A DNA stretch of 64,000 nucleotides from assembly GCF_020616555.1 (NCBI RefSeq), contig NZ_CP085173.1, forward strand, positions 310,001 through 374,000, in the 5' to 3' direction. The notes under the pieces are model-generated. The model was not told the origin of the DNA. It was given only the letters and a program-made list of their open reading frames with translations, and did not search any database. Below, in pieces: positions 43,290-53,028 of the stretch (the first letter of the stretch is position 1; the number at the start of each line of letters is the position of its first letter). A program made the position numbers and the translations under genes. The DNA comes from Streptomyces longhuiensis (GTDB lineage Bacteria; Actinomycetota; Actinomycetes; Streptomycetales; Streptomycetaceae).

Positions 43290-43658
43290 TCAACGGTGGG
43301 CGTCGTAGGTCCGCTGAGTTGCTGGGGCGTGGTGCAGGGTCCATTCGACCTGGTCAGCGACCCAGCGCCGACGGCCTTCGTCGTCGTTCATCTGCTGGGT
43401 GAGGCGGTTGTGGTGCAGGGTCCATTCGATCTGGTCGCTGACCCAGCGCCGACGGTCTTCGTTGTTGGCTTGACCTGCGTCCCGGCTGCGGCCGTTGTCA
43501 TGAGTGCCGAGGTGTTGCACGTGGTGCGAAACGGCTGTCCGCTCGTCGGTCGGGCGGGCCCCTGCCGAGGCGGGACCACCGGTCGCGAGGAGTCCGGTTG
43601 CTGCGACCGTCACAGAGACGGCCGTGAGAGCAGCGCGTCGCGCAATCCTGAAAGCCAT
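43290..43658 (-). CDS. Secreted small protein with a tandem WVxDQxEWTLHH repeat
   Basis: A 122-residue protein with a very strong ribosome site (AAGGAGGA) and ATG 43658. The signal peptide (ARRAALTAVSVTVAATGLLA...ASA) is followed by a His/Asn-rich region and two close copies of the unit RRRWVSDQIEWTLHHNRLTQ / RRRWVADQVEWTLHHAPATQ. No Cys and no known domain. It is exported, and its role is unknown. It could be a bioactive or surface peptide, or a metal-binding protein (three HH pairs). Confidence 0.72.
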   Translation of the reverse strand: MAFRIARRAALTAVSVTVAATGLLATGGPASAGARPTDERTAVSHHVQHLGTHDNGRSRDAGQANNEDRRRWVSDQIEWTLHHNRLTQQMNDDEGRRRWVADQVEWTLHHAPATQRTYDAHR

Positions 43659-44622
43659 GATCTTTCCTCCTTGCTTATCGCGTCACCTGCGCAACAGGCC
43701 GCGAGGGCTTGCCTTCGATGAGGCACTGACGACAGTACTCCGAAGTGGTTGAACGATGAACTATCCGGGGAGTGAGGTGCGCCATGCCCAGGAGAGTCGT
43801 TGGGCCGGAATGATTCCGGCAGCCCCGTCGGTCGCCTGCCGCCCGGGGCCGGGCAGTTGGCGGAGCGACTCCTGCTTCTGCACGTCGGCGCCGACGACCG
43901 GCTCGCGGGCGGCCCGGCGCTGTGCGTCCGGCTCGTTGATGGAGCGGGGCCCGCTGTCGCGGCCCGGGCGTTGCCGAGCCCGCAGGGGCCCGGCCGGGCA
44001 TGAGGCTGAAGCTGCACCCCTTGCAACGGCTGACCGGCCGTGAGTGCCGAGACGGGCGGCCCCTGCGGATCGGTCCCCCGGCGAGCTTGCGGCTCCCGCC
44101 CCGCCGCCGCACTCATCCACGGCGGCGACACGGGCAACGGGTTGCGCACCGCGGCGCCCTGGCAGTCTCGCCCCGGCCACCGGCAGATGCCGCCGCTCAC
44201 TCGAGGGCAGCATCAGCCCTACGCCCTCAAGCGCGCGGCCGGTCCTGCGCACGTCCCTGCGGGGCGCCATGCCGGATCGACGAGGGCCGCGATCGGAGGC
44301 GAGCCGTGTTTCCCCGCGGCCCGGTGGACGGTGCGGGTCGGGACGACGGACTGCGGCCGGATGCCGTTACGGCCCCGTCCGCCCGGTTGGGCGCGTCACG
44401 GCGCGGCCGGGGAGCCGTTGGCAGTCAGGGCGTGCCTTGCAGCCCTCCGGTCCATGACTCCTGGACCTCGCGTGCGGGTCAGGGGCGCGAGGATGCCGGT
44501 GGGTCTGGATGCGGGGTGGCGGAACTGCTCCCGGGGCGACAACAGGTGCCCCTGCGACCCTGGCATGAACGTCAGGCGTGGCCAAAAGTCGCGCGCACCG
44601 TTGAAACCTCAGCCAGCGTGTA
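43659..44622. other. Long stretch without a supported gene
   Basis: 964 bases with frames on both strands but no domain, start signal or repeat that I can support. The left 60 bases should carry the promoter of the secreted repeat protein. Confidence 0.4.
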
Positions 44623-45747
44623 TCAGCGTGCGCCCGTGCAGTCGAGGTCGGCCAGCAGTCTTTCCGCGTCGGTCATGAGGGAGCCGTAGACGTGCCAGGC
44701 ACCCGGTTTAGTGAGGGCGCCCCGGGCGATCATGTCGGTCATGGTGTCGTGCCAGGCCAGCGTGCCGTCGATCGCTCCGCGCAAGCGTTCGCGAGGGGAT
44801 GTGTCCGGCGCCCCGGTCGCCGGGGTGGATTCGGCGAATGTCTGGACGGCCGCCCCTGCCAGCTGGAGGGTTTCGGCGTACCGGTCGAGGAACTGGTGCC
44901 CCAGGTGGTGATCGGCGTGGTGGTCGTGCGCGCTGTCGGCGAGGGTCCGTGCGATTCCGCGTACCTGGATCGACACGCCACGCAAGGCCCTGAATGTGTC
45001 GCTGTCGCTGAAGGCCGTCTCGTTGCGCCGCGCGTGCGCGACACAGCGTGTGTTCCAGCGCAGGCTCTCATCAGCCTGCCGCACCTGCTCCTCTGCGCGA
45101 GTGAGGCGCTCGTCCAGGTTGCGCGCCTGGTGCAGCCAGTTGTGGGCCTTCGAGTTGAGCTGCCGCCCGGACAGGCCGACACCCATGTCATGCAGCAGCG
45201 TTCCCATGGAGCGGGCGAGGTCGCGTACGGCGGAACCGGACTCGTTCAAGTAGAGCGGCGGCAGGACGAGGGCGTTCACCGCGATGCCCACGGCCGCACC
45301 GGCGAGCGTCTGGAGCACGGGGGCCCAAAGACTGCCCATGGGATCGGCCGTGGTGGCAGCCAGCGCGATGACTGCCGTGGAGGCGATCTGGAGACGGTCC
45401 TCAGCGGTGCGGCGAGGGCCTGCCAGGACCGCGATGACCGCAATGACCGCGACGGCGCCCGCGGTCGGTCCCAGCAGTCGGGCCGCCACGAGGGCGAGGA
45501 CGAGCCCGGCGAGTCTCGCCAGTACATTCTGCGCCGCCTTGGTCACGGACTGGTAGACCGTGGATGCGTTGACCATGAGCAGCGCCGTGGCTACCGCCAT
45601 GTAGGGGCGCCCCCCGGCGGACCAAGGGGCCACCATGCCCCAGGCGAGCAGGGTCGCGATGAGGGTTTTGGCGCCGTGAACCACATGGTCCGCCCGCTTG
45701 GTGCGGAGCCGGCCGGCGAGGCGGGGTATCGACCTTGCTGTCGTCAC
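44623..45747 (-). CDS. FUSC / aromatic acid exporter family membrane protein
   Basis: 374 residues from GTG 45747; the frame is open to 46464, but that part is Arg/Pro-rich and implausible. ADHVVHGAKTLIATLLAWGM, then about six TM segments (YMAVATALLMVNASTVYQSV, AVAVIAVIAVLAGPRRTAED), then a cytoplasmic helical domain (DERLTRAEEQVRQADESLRW). This is the ArAE/FUSC half-size layout: six TM segments plus a soluble tail. It may export aromatic or other weak acids. No partner genes are nearby. Confidence 0.78.
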   Translation of the reverse strand: MTTARSIPRLAGRLRTKRADHVVHGAKTLIATLLAWGMVAPWSAGGRPYMAVATALLMVNASTVYQSVTKAAQNVLARLAGLVLALVAARLLGPTAGAVAVIAVIAVLAGPRRTAEDRLQIASTAVIALAATTADPMGSLWAPVLQTLAGAAVGIAVNALVLPPLYLNESGSAVRDLARSMGTLLHDMGVGLSGRQLNSKAHNWLHQARNLDERLTRAEEQVRQADESLRWNTRCVAHARRNETAFSDSDTFRALRGVSIQVRGIARTLADSAHDHHADHHLGHQFLDRYAETLQLAGAAVQTFAESTPATGAPDTSPRERLRGAIDGTLAWHDTMTDMIARGALTKPGAWHVYGSLMTDAERLLADLDCTGAR

Positions 45748-46224
45748 GGGCGCGCGCCCCACACAGATGGTTGAATCTTGCACGACATCGATGATGGCAT
45801 TATTTGTCCGTTTTGACCTAGTGACGTCGACCACGGTCGCCCATAGGCCCCAGCGCGTCGTCTTCACTGCTGTCGCACCGGCCGTCACCGCCGGCGTCGG
45901 GCGGGCGGGGCAGCCCGGGCGTGCTCCGGAAAACGAGCATCCAGGGATCGGTGAAAGGTTCAGGACGCTCCGTCCAGGAATGGCGCGAGGCGGGTTTCGA
46001 GGTCCAGCACCTCGGCTTTGCCGGCGGCGGGCACGAGCCGGTATGCGCAGTGCAGCCACCGCCCGATCACCGAGAGCGGGACCGCACGGCGGGCGGACCC
46101 ACGAACAGAGAAAGAGCGGACCTACGAACGGAGAAAGAGAGGAGTGCACGAGCGCATCAGGGCCGGACCCACCGGACCAGGGCTGCGCGTCGCCGTCACC
46201 GCACCACGGGCGTATTGTCCGAAT
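45748..46224. other. Intergenic stretch with a relic and a tandem repeat
   Basis: A minus-strand tail (SVIGRWLHCAYRLVPAAGKA, EVLDLETRLAPFLDGAS, stop at 45960) reads like the end of a lost, unrecognised gene. The 23-bp tandem repeat at 46093-46138 lies further right. Confidence 0.4.
46093..46138. repeat. 23-bp tandem repeat, two copies
   Basis: 46093-46115 and 46116-46138 agree at 21 of 23 positions. They lie about 90 bases before the zinc-ribbon/HTH gene, so they could be regulatory or a replication slip. Confidence 0.65.
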
Positions 46225-46644
46225 ATGGGTGACGCGCGATGTGACTGGTGCGGTGCGCCGCTCCCGGGGCCGGTGGCCCGGGGGCGCCGGTACTGCCGGC
46301 CGGCGCACCGGCAGGCGGCCTGGCGGGCTCGGCGCAGGTGGCAGGAGGCAGCTTCCGCTCGGGAAGGGATGGCTGCGGCCGGTGAAGTCCTGTTGCGGCA
46401 CGTCATGAGCGCCGAGCAGCGCTCCCTGGAGCAGCCTTCGCCGGGCTGGCCGGCGGGGTGGCACTGTGCCGCGGTAGCCCGGGTTCCTGATCTGGCCGGA
46501 GCGCTGGTCCGGGCGGCGGTGCTGGCGGACCGGCGCGCCGGGGCCAGCTGGGCGCAGATCGGTGCGGGGCTGGGCATCAGTGCCGAGGCGGCGCGCAGCC
46601 GCTTCGGGCGCACCCGCAGTGCTGAGCCGGCCGGGGGCGGGTGA
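46225..46644 (+). CDS. Zinc-ribbon and sigma70-region-4-like HTH protein
   Basis: 139 residues from ATG 46225; the frame upstream lacks protein character. The N-terminus has CDWCGAPLPGPVARGRRYCR (a zinc ribbon with CxxC and a later Cys) and HRQAAWRARRRW. The C-terminus has LADRRAGASWAQIGAGLGIS followed by AEAARSRFG, an HTH like those in small sigma-like or helix-turn-helix regulators. The stop overlaps the start of the following SpoIIE gene, so the two form one operon. Confidence 0.68.
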   Translation: MGDARCDWCGAPLPGPVARGRRYCRPAHRQAAWRARRRWQEAASAREGMAAAGEVLLRHVMSAEQRSLEQPSPGWPAGWHCAAVARVPDLAGALVRAAVLADRRAGASWAQIGAGLGISAEAARSRFGRTRSAEPAGGG

Positions 46645-48783
46645 GGGTCATGCAGCACCCCGCTGCCGCTCGCACCGCTGCCGGCGCCGCCGCGGAGCTG
46701 CTCGATGCGGTCCTGGCCGATGTGGTGCGCGACACCGGGGCCTCGGCGGGGTTCGTGTACCTGCTGCCGCCGGGTGAGCGGGTGCTGCGGATGGTGCTGG
46801 TCTGTGGTGTGTCGCGGCGGATCGTCGCGCCGTGGGCCCGCATTCCCTGGGACGCCGAGGCCCCGCTTGCGGAGGCCGTCCGGCAGCGGCGCCTGATCTG
46901 GCTGGGCAGCCAGGAGGAGATCGCCCGCCGCTACCCGCAGATAGGGGCCGTGGTGCCGTACGACTTCATGGTGGCCGCGGCCCCGATCACCGGCGCCGAC
47001 ACCGTGTGGGGCAGCATCGGGCTGCTGTGGCCTGTCTGGCACCCGCCGCAGCTCAGCGCGGACGAACAGGAGACGATCACGGCCTGCTGCCGCCGCGCGG
47101 CAGCCCTCCTGCAACAGGCCACGGACAGCGGCCGTCCGCTGCGCCCCGCCGATGAGCCCCGCCTGCTTCCCGCGCCGCATCTCCCACAGGCCGACCCGGC
47201 CCAGGCCATGGCCGCCCTGGACTTCACCGAGCGCTTGTCCATAGGGTGCTGCGCGCTCGACCTGGACGGCAAGCTCACCTTCCTCAACGCCGCCGGCGCC
47301 GAACTGCTCGGTGCCGACGCCGCCCATCTGATGGGCAACCGCCCCTGGGAGGTGCTCCCCTGGCTGTACGACCCGATATTCGAAGACCACTACCGAGCGG
47401 CGGTGATCGCACGCCAGCCCATCTCCTTCACCGCCCAACACCCTTCCGGCACCTGGCTGTTCTTCCAGCTCTACCCGGACGGCAGCGGCATCAGCGTCCA
47501 CATCACCCACGCCGAAAAGCCCGTTGCCACGAAGGCCAGCAATCCTGCCCCACCCCCTGACGAGCCTGTGGGGGCAACAGCGCTGTATCACCTGACGCAC
47601 ATCGCCGCCGCCCTCGGCGAAGCCGTCGGCGCTCATGACGTGGTCGAACAGGCCGCCGACCAGATCGTGCCGGCCTTCGGCCCCACAGCCATGGCCCTCA
47701 TGACCGTGGAGGAGGGACGACTGCGCATCATCGGCTACCGGGGCTACAGCCCCGACCTGATGGCCCGCTTCGACGCAGCCCCGCTGACCGCCGACACCCC
47801 CGCCGCGGCCGCCCTCACCACCGGCGTTCCCAGCTTCTACTCCACCTTCGCCGACCTCAAAAGGTCCTATCCCACGGCAGTGCACCTGGACGACAAATCA
47901 TCCTGGGCCTTCCTCCCCCTGATCGCCTCCGGCCACCCGGTCGGCACCCTCGTCCTCGCCTACGACAAGCCCCGCCCCTACCCGCCCGCCGAGCGGGCCA
48001 TCCTCACCTCCCTCGCCGGACTCATCGCCCAGGCCCTGGGCCGCGCCCGCCTCTACGACGCCAAGCACGAGCTGGCCCACACCCTGCAAACCGGCCTGCT
48101 GCCCCGGACCCTGCCACGCCTTGCCGGGCTAGAGGTCACCGCCCGCTACCGGCCCGCCCGCAACGGCATGGACATCGGCGGCGACTTCTACGACCTCATC
48201 CGCTGCACACCCACCACGGCAGTCGCCGTGATCGGCGACGTCCAAGGCCACAACACCACCGCCGCCGCCCTCATGGGACAGGTCCGCACCGCCGTCCACG
48301 CCCACGCCACCGCCGGCGCCACCCCCGGCGACATCCTCGCCCGCACCAACCGCCTCCTGACCGACCTCGACCCCGGCCTCTTCGCCAGCTGCCTCATCGC
48401 CCACCTCGACCTCACACACCACCGCGCACAGCTCGCCACCGCCGGACACCCACCCGCCCTGCTCCGCCACCCCGACGGCCCCACCGACATCCTCCGCATC
48501 CCCCCCAGGACTGCTGCTGGGCATCGCCCCGGACGCCCAATACCAGACCACCGACATCGCCCTGCCACCTGGCGCCGTCCTCGCCCTGTACACCGACGGA
48601 CTCGTCGAATCCCCCGGCACCGACATCGACGACGCCACCACCGCACTCGCCGCCCACCTGACATCAGCCCAAACCCAAAACCTCGACACCCTGGCCGAAA
48701 CCCTCATCCACTACGCCGAACAAGCCGCACCCCTCAACGACGACATCGCCCTGCTCCTCATCCGCCCCCACAACAAGCCGTGA
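46641..48783 (+). CDS. GAF-PAS-GAF-SpoIIE phosphatase, interrupted by a C7 frameshift
   Basis: With one base removed from the run of seven C at 48500-48506 the frame continues to TGA at 48781-48783, giving about 713 residues; as written, the frame leaves the gene and ends at 48857. Domains: GAF (about 1-160), PAS (about 190-290), GAF (about 315-470) and SpoIIE/PP2C (about 480-705). In contrast to its two relatives in this window, the metal motifs are intact: GGDFYDL, IGDVQGHNTTA and, in the corrected frame, NDDIALLLI. There is no HATPase. It should dephosphorylate an STAS-type antagonist after sensing a signal. It overlaps the zinc-ribbon/HTH gene (GTGA); ATG 46650 is another possible start. 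Confidence 0.8.
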
Positions 48784-49385
48784 GGGCCAAACACCCGTCG
48801 ACGCCGACAAACCCCGCGCTTTCACCGACAGACCCTCTCCCGGAGCAAGATCGATAACGGGCCGATGGGACCTCACCGACCGTCAATCGACTCTCAGAAA
48901 CCGTTCTCGTGCAAAAACAGGCCGGAGCGCCTTCTCAGACGTGCACGGGTTGACGATCCAGGGACATGACGGGCCCTCACGGCCCTTCACCGGCCGACGC
49001 GGACGACGTCGAGCACCCCCTGCTCGCGCTGCGAAGTCGAGTCCGGCTCACCTCGCCGCTCGCACGGCAGCACGGTCGCTGCCCACCACACCGGCCGATT
49101 CGCAAAAGTGCCCGGCTCACGAAACCACCGCGGATACCAATACCCGCCCCCGCCCCCCGGCCCGGACATCCACATCGGCTACGCCCCTGCTCGACACCCA
49201 GGCAGGAACTCGACTCCCAGCACTACGCGCTCACCGCCCACGGCATTACCCGCGACAAGGTGCCCGGCCAGAAGACCAGCATCCGCGTACGGGTCCGCCC
49301 ACAGTTCGAGGAGGCGCTCCGTACGGCGCAGCAGCCCAACACCGGCTGCGCCGTCGCTACGACCGCGCGGCCGAGCGGTGTGCGC
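48784..49385. other. Stretch with an unidentified relic
   Basis: A plus-strand frame (about 49200-49370) encodes QELDSQHYALTAHGITRDKV, PGQKTSIRVRVRPQFEEALR and TAQQPNTGCAVATTA, which looks like real protein without a start or recognised family. The rest is empty. Confidence 0.35.
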
Positions 49386-49905
49386 TCAGGTCGTGTCCGC
49401 AAGGGGCGACGCGAGCATGCCCGTCAGCCAGTCCTCGTAGGTGTCGGCGTCACAGCCGCGACCGACGGTGAGCTGGGTGAACAGATGGGGCCCGGTCAGC
49501 GCCCAGCAGGAGTCCGCCATATGGGCGGCGTCAGCATCCGTGGGCAGGACGCCGGTCTCGGCGAGATGGGCGACGAAGGCGGTCACCCCGGTCATGCGTT
49601 CCTCCTCGCTGAGGACGAGGACCTGCCCGACGTCGGGGCCGGCCTGGGCGAGGTGGGCGAACAGAGCGGCGAGCCGTTCATGGACGCCGCGGACGAACGC
49701 GGCGTACAGGCGGAACTTGGAGGCCGCGTCGCGGAATTCCCACATCATCCGCAACTGGGGCCGCTCGGCCATGGCCAGCGGTTCGTCATCCCCTGCCAGG
49801 GTGACGTCCCACAGCGCCTTGACCGGCCCCGGCTTGCCACCGAACGCCTTGTAGACGGTCTCGGAGGAGACTCCGGCTGCCTGTTGGTGTGTTCCCGCGG
49901 CATGC
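49386..49905 (-). pseudogene. TetR-family regulator lacking its N-terminus
   Basis: The minus strand encodes AGVSSETVYKAFGGKPGPVK, ALWDVTLAGDDEPLAMAERP and, to the stop, a TetR C-terminal domain. The first helices of the HTH (usually about 30 residues before AGVS) are absent and no start codon is in frame upstream of about 49905. The frame from ATG 49772 would give only the ligand-binding part. It lies 125 bases beyond the LysR gene's stop. Confidence 0.65.
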
Positions 49906-50029
49906 GCATGACGGTGACGGGTTGGGGCCGGCCATTCTTCGCGCCGGTTGCTGTCTGGTGTCGGGGCGAGGAAAGAAGCGCGTGGTCGGCGCAGACCAGG
50001 GGTTGAGTACGCCGGCCAGGCCAGTGCGG

Positions 50030-50974
50030 TCAGGCCAGTGCGGTCATGTAGTCAGGGTCGTCGGTGGCGACGTCGTGGGCGGCTTGGACGAAGGCGGCAA
50101 CGGCTGCGGATCGCGAGGTCTCCGGCCAGGCGACCATGACCGCGCTGGGGCTGAGGCCGGTGACCGGCCGGTATGCGATGTCCGGGCGCTGGTGCCGCTC
50201 GGTGGTGGAGCGTGCCAGGAACGCCACCGCCTGCCCCAGCGCGACCACCTCCAGGAGTTGCTCGACGCTGGCCACGAGCGGCCCCTCAGGAGGGTCAGCC
50301 GGCGCCAAGCCACTGTGGGCATCGCCTGCTTCTGCGCCGTCGTATCCGGTGAAGTAGGCGGTGGTGGAGGGCGCGGCCCCCTTCCAGCGCGGGATCGCTT
50401 CGCCCTTGAGGTCGCTCAGCCGCAGTCGCCGGCGTCCGGCCAGGCGGTGCGCGGCGGGGAGGACGGCCAGTCGCGGCTCGATCACGAGTGTCTGGGAATC
50501 CAGCCCTTGACCGTCGAACGGGCTGCGCAGCAGCGCTACGTCGGCACGGCCGTCCCGCAGCATGGCGATCGGCTCTCCGCTGCCGCCGACGACGACTTCA
50601 GGCGGCGGCAGATGCGAACCAGTTCTCCGGTAGGCGGCGAGGATGTCCCGCAGCAGCCCGGCATCGCCTCCCGGTTTGACCGCCACGACGAGCTGCGGTG
50701 TCGGCTGACCGGCCCGGCGTGCTCGCCGGGCCGCCGCGTGCACCGCGTCGACCGCGATCCGGGCCTGGCCGAGCAGCACCTGACCGGCGTTGGTCAGCCT
50801 CACCCGCCGGGTGGTGCGCTCCAGCAGGCGTACCCCGAGCCGGGACTCCATCTGAGCGATCGCCTTCGACAGCGGAGGCTGCGCCATCCCCAGGCGTTGC
50901 GCGGCCCGGCTGAAGTTCAGTTCCTCGGCGACCGCGATGAAGTACCTCAGCTCCCGCACCTCAAGCTCACTCAT
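50030..50974 (-). CDS. LysR-type transcriptional regulator
   Basis: A 314-residue LTTR. The N-terminal wHTH reads LRYFIAVAEELNFSRAAQRL, GMAQPPLSKAIAQMESRLGV and RLLERTTRRVRLT, followed by the usual co-inducer domain (DVALLRSPFDGQGL, EPRLAVLPAAHRLA). It is divergent from the short-chain dehydrogenase at 51046 with 71 bases between, so it probably controls it. An ATCT-N9-AGAT sequence of the LTTR T-N11-A type lies just upstream of its start. Confidence 0.93.
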   Translation of the reverse strand: MSELEVRELRYFIAVAEELNFSRAAQRLGMAQPPLSKAIAQMESRLGVRLLERTTRRVRLTNAGQVLLGQARIAVDAVHAAARRARRAGQPTPQLVVAVKPGGDAGLLRDILAAYRRTGSHLPPPEVVVGGSGEPIAMLRDGRADVALLRSPFDGQGLDSQTLVIEPRLAVLPAAHRLAGRRRLRLSDLKGEAIPRWKGAAPSTTAYFTGYDGAEAGDAHSGLAPADPPEGPLVASVEQLLEVVALGQAVAFLARSTTERHQRPDIAYRPVTGLSPSAVMVAWPETSRSAAVAAFVQAAHDVATDDPDYMTALA

Positions 50975-50991
50975 ATCTGAGGACTATAGAT
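50975..50991. promoter_or_regulatory. LysR-type binding-site candidate ATCT-N9-AGAT
   Basis: The inverted repeat ATCT (50975-50978) and AGAT (50988-50991) fits the T-N11-A pattern of LTTR sites, in the LysR/SDR divergent gap. It overlaps the region just before the LysR start codon, as is common for self-regulation. Confidence 0.55.
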
Positions 50992-51045
50992 CCAGAGTCA
51001 TCTGGTCTTTCCCTGCCACCCGTGGGTGAGGGGAGGCTGGGTGCC

Positions 51046-51780
51046 ATGACGACTTCGCGAAAGACTGCTCTGATCACCGGCGCGAACAAGGGCATCGGCA
51101 AGGAAACGGCGCGCAGGCTCGCAGCCCTCGGCATCACCGTGCTGATCGGCGCCCGCAACGCCGAGCGTGGCGAGGCGGCGACCGAGGAGCTTCGCGCGGG
51201 CGGCGCCGACGTACGGTTCCTTCCGCTGGACGTCACCGACGAGACCTCGGTCCAGGCCGCCGCCAAGCACATCGACGCCACGTTCGGCCGCCTCGACATC
51301 CTCGTCAACAACGCCGCGATCGCCGCCGCACCGCAAAAGCCGAGTGAAACCCCCGCCGCTACCGTCCGGCAGGTCTACGAGACCAACGTGTTCGGCGTCA
51401 TCGCGGTGACCCACGCCATGCTCCCCCTGCTCCGCCGCTCCGCCGCCGCACGCATCGTCAACATGTCCAGCGAACTCGGCTCCCTCACCCACTTCGCCGA
51501 CCCGGGCAGCCCGTGGTCCGCCTACACCTCGATCCTCCTCCCCTACTGCACCTCGAAGAGCGCGCTGAACGCGATCACCGTGCTCTACGCCAATGAACTG
51601 CGCGCCGAAGGGATCCTGGTCAACGCGGTGAGTCCCGGCTACTGCGCGACCGACCTCAACCGCCACACCGGGATACGCACGGCGGAGGAGGGCGCGGCCT
51701 TGGCGGTTGACCTGGCGACGGCGGGCGAGGACGGCCCGACGGGCGCCTTCTTGGCCGAGGACGGGCCGATTCCCTGGTGA
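51046..51780 (+). CDS. Short-chain dehydrogenase/reductase (SDR)
   Basis: 244 residues from ATG 51046 (GGGAGG ten bases upstream; the GTG at 51022 is less likely). TGANKGIGKETARRLA is the NAD(P) Gly-rich motif, with NNAAIAAA, VNMSSELG (Ser) and LPYCTSKSAL (YxxxK) forming the catalytic set. The Arg after the first beta strand (GARNAERG) favours NADPH. The substrate is unknown. It is divergent from a LysR regulator, its likely activator. Confidence 0.92.
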   Translation: MTTSRKTALITGANKGIGKETARRLAALGITVLIGARNAERGEAATEELRAGGADVRFLPLDVTDETSVQAAAKHIDATFGRLDILVNNAAIAAAPQKPSETPAATVRQVYETNVFGVIAVTHAMLPLLRRSAAARIVNMSSELGSLTHFADPGSPWSAYTSILLPYCTSKSALNAITVLYANELRAEGILVNAVSPGYCATDLNRHTGIRTAEEGAALAVDLATAGEDGPTGAFLAEDGPIPW

Positions 51781-52136
51781 GACCATGCCGCGCCGTCTGC
51801 GCCCGAAGCCTGCCGGGCTGTTTGCAACCCCCGCCGTGACGATCACCGGCCTCTCGCGCGCCCATCCTCACGGGCCTTACTGGTAGTTGGTGGGCAGCGC
51901 ACAAGCCAAGACGGGCACGAGGTGATCACTTCGCCGGAAGGCACTGGTCGGACTACCCGGCCGCAGGCCAAAGTTGACCGCGGCTGAGGGGCTCCTATCG
52001 AAGTGGCGGGCCTAACCTCGCTGTAGAGGTCGGTGTCGTGCAAGAGGCGGCCGGGGCTCGGGACGCGGTCAGGCCGCCTCATCGCACGCGATAAACCTGG
52101 CGACGTCGGGGATCATCCCTGGGATACTGGTCGCCC
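51781..52136. other. Intergenic stretch, nothing recognised
   Basis: A 356-base gap between two plus-strand genes. The last 100 bases should hold the promoter of the kinase gene. No RNA or repeat seen. Confidence 0.4.
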
Positions 52137-52883
52137 ATGGATGAAGTCAAAGTCGTCGTCGCCCATTCCGAGCGCGCGACTCTGCGCGTCGGTGACGTGT
52201 TCTTCAAGGTGGACGCCGATCAGGCGCGCATCGACGCCGAGGTCGAGGCGATGTCCCTCGCGCCGGTCCCGACCCCGGAGATCCTGTGGCGCAAGCCGTC
52301 CGTGCTCGCGATCGCCGCGCTCCCAGGGACGACGCTGGGGCGCCTCGGCGGGCCATCGACCGGATCGCCGGCGGCGTGGGCCGCTGCGGGCGCCGCCATC
52401 CGGAAGCTGCACGACGCGCCACTGCCGCCCCGGCCGGGCCGGGCCGGGCGGAGCATCGTCGCGCTGACGGCGGAACTCGACGACGAGTGCGAGTTGCTCG
52501 TGGCGAACGGTGTCCTGCCCGCTGACCTGGTCACCCGCAACCGCCAGGTCGCCGAGGCCGCGTTCCGGCCGTGGACTCCGGCGTTCACTCACGGCGACCT
52601 GCAGATCGCGCACGTCTTTGTCGACGGCGGCGAGGTCACCGGCATCATCGACTGGTCCGAGGCGGGCCAGGGAGATGCCCTGTACGACCTCGCCACCTTC
52701 ACGCTCGGACACGAGAAGCACCTCGACGACGTCATCGCCGGCTATGGCACCGACGTCGACCTCGACGTGATTCACGCGTGGTGGTCGTTGCGAAGCCTGC
52801 TGGTAGTTCGCTGGCTGATCGAGCACGGTTTCGACCCCTTCGCGCCGGGTTGTGAGGTCGACGTGCTGAGATCCCGGATGTGA
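52137..52883 (+). CDS. Aminoglycoside-phosphotransferase-like kinase
   Basis: A 248-residue APH-fold protein. THGDLQIAHVFVDGGEVTGI followed by IDWSEAGQGDALYDLATFTL contains the HGDxxxxH/N catalytic loop (His in place of the usual metal-binding Asn) and the IDW motif. The N-lobe is short. Substrate unknown; it may phosphorylate an antibiotic, a sugar or a metabolite. Stand-alone gene. It is unrelated in detail to the kinase at 10113-10922, which has the standard Asn. Confidence 0.82.
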   Translation: MDEVKVVVAHSERATLRVGDVFFKVDADQARIDAEVEAMSLAPVPTPEILWRKPSVLAIAALPGTTLGRLGGPSTGSPAAWAAAGAAIRKLHDAPLPPRPGRAGRSIVALTAELDDECELLVANGVLPADLVTRNRQVAEAAFRPWTPAFTHGDLQIAHVFVDGGEVTGIIDWSEAGQGDALYDLATFTLGHEKHLDDVIAGYGTDVDLDVIHAWWSLRSLLVVRWLIEHGFDPFAPGCEVDVLRSRM

Positions 52884-53028
52884 GGCTGCGCGGGGCCCGA
52901 CTGCTATGGCTGCAGGCCGACGAGAGAAGGCGTTGGGAGCTTCGCGGCATCGTTTCTATCGGGCGGTGAGGCGGTCACGCACACGAGTGCGAGGCGGGGC
53001 AGTGCTGCGAGGGATGCGGTCTGGGTTC

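Noticed and set aside
45748..46464. Long N-terminal extension of the aromatic-acid exporter-like protein
   Set aside because: Arg/Pro-rich without membrane or domain character; the family starts near the chosen GTG.
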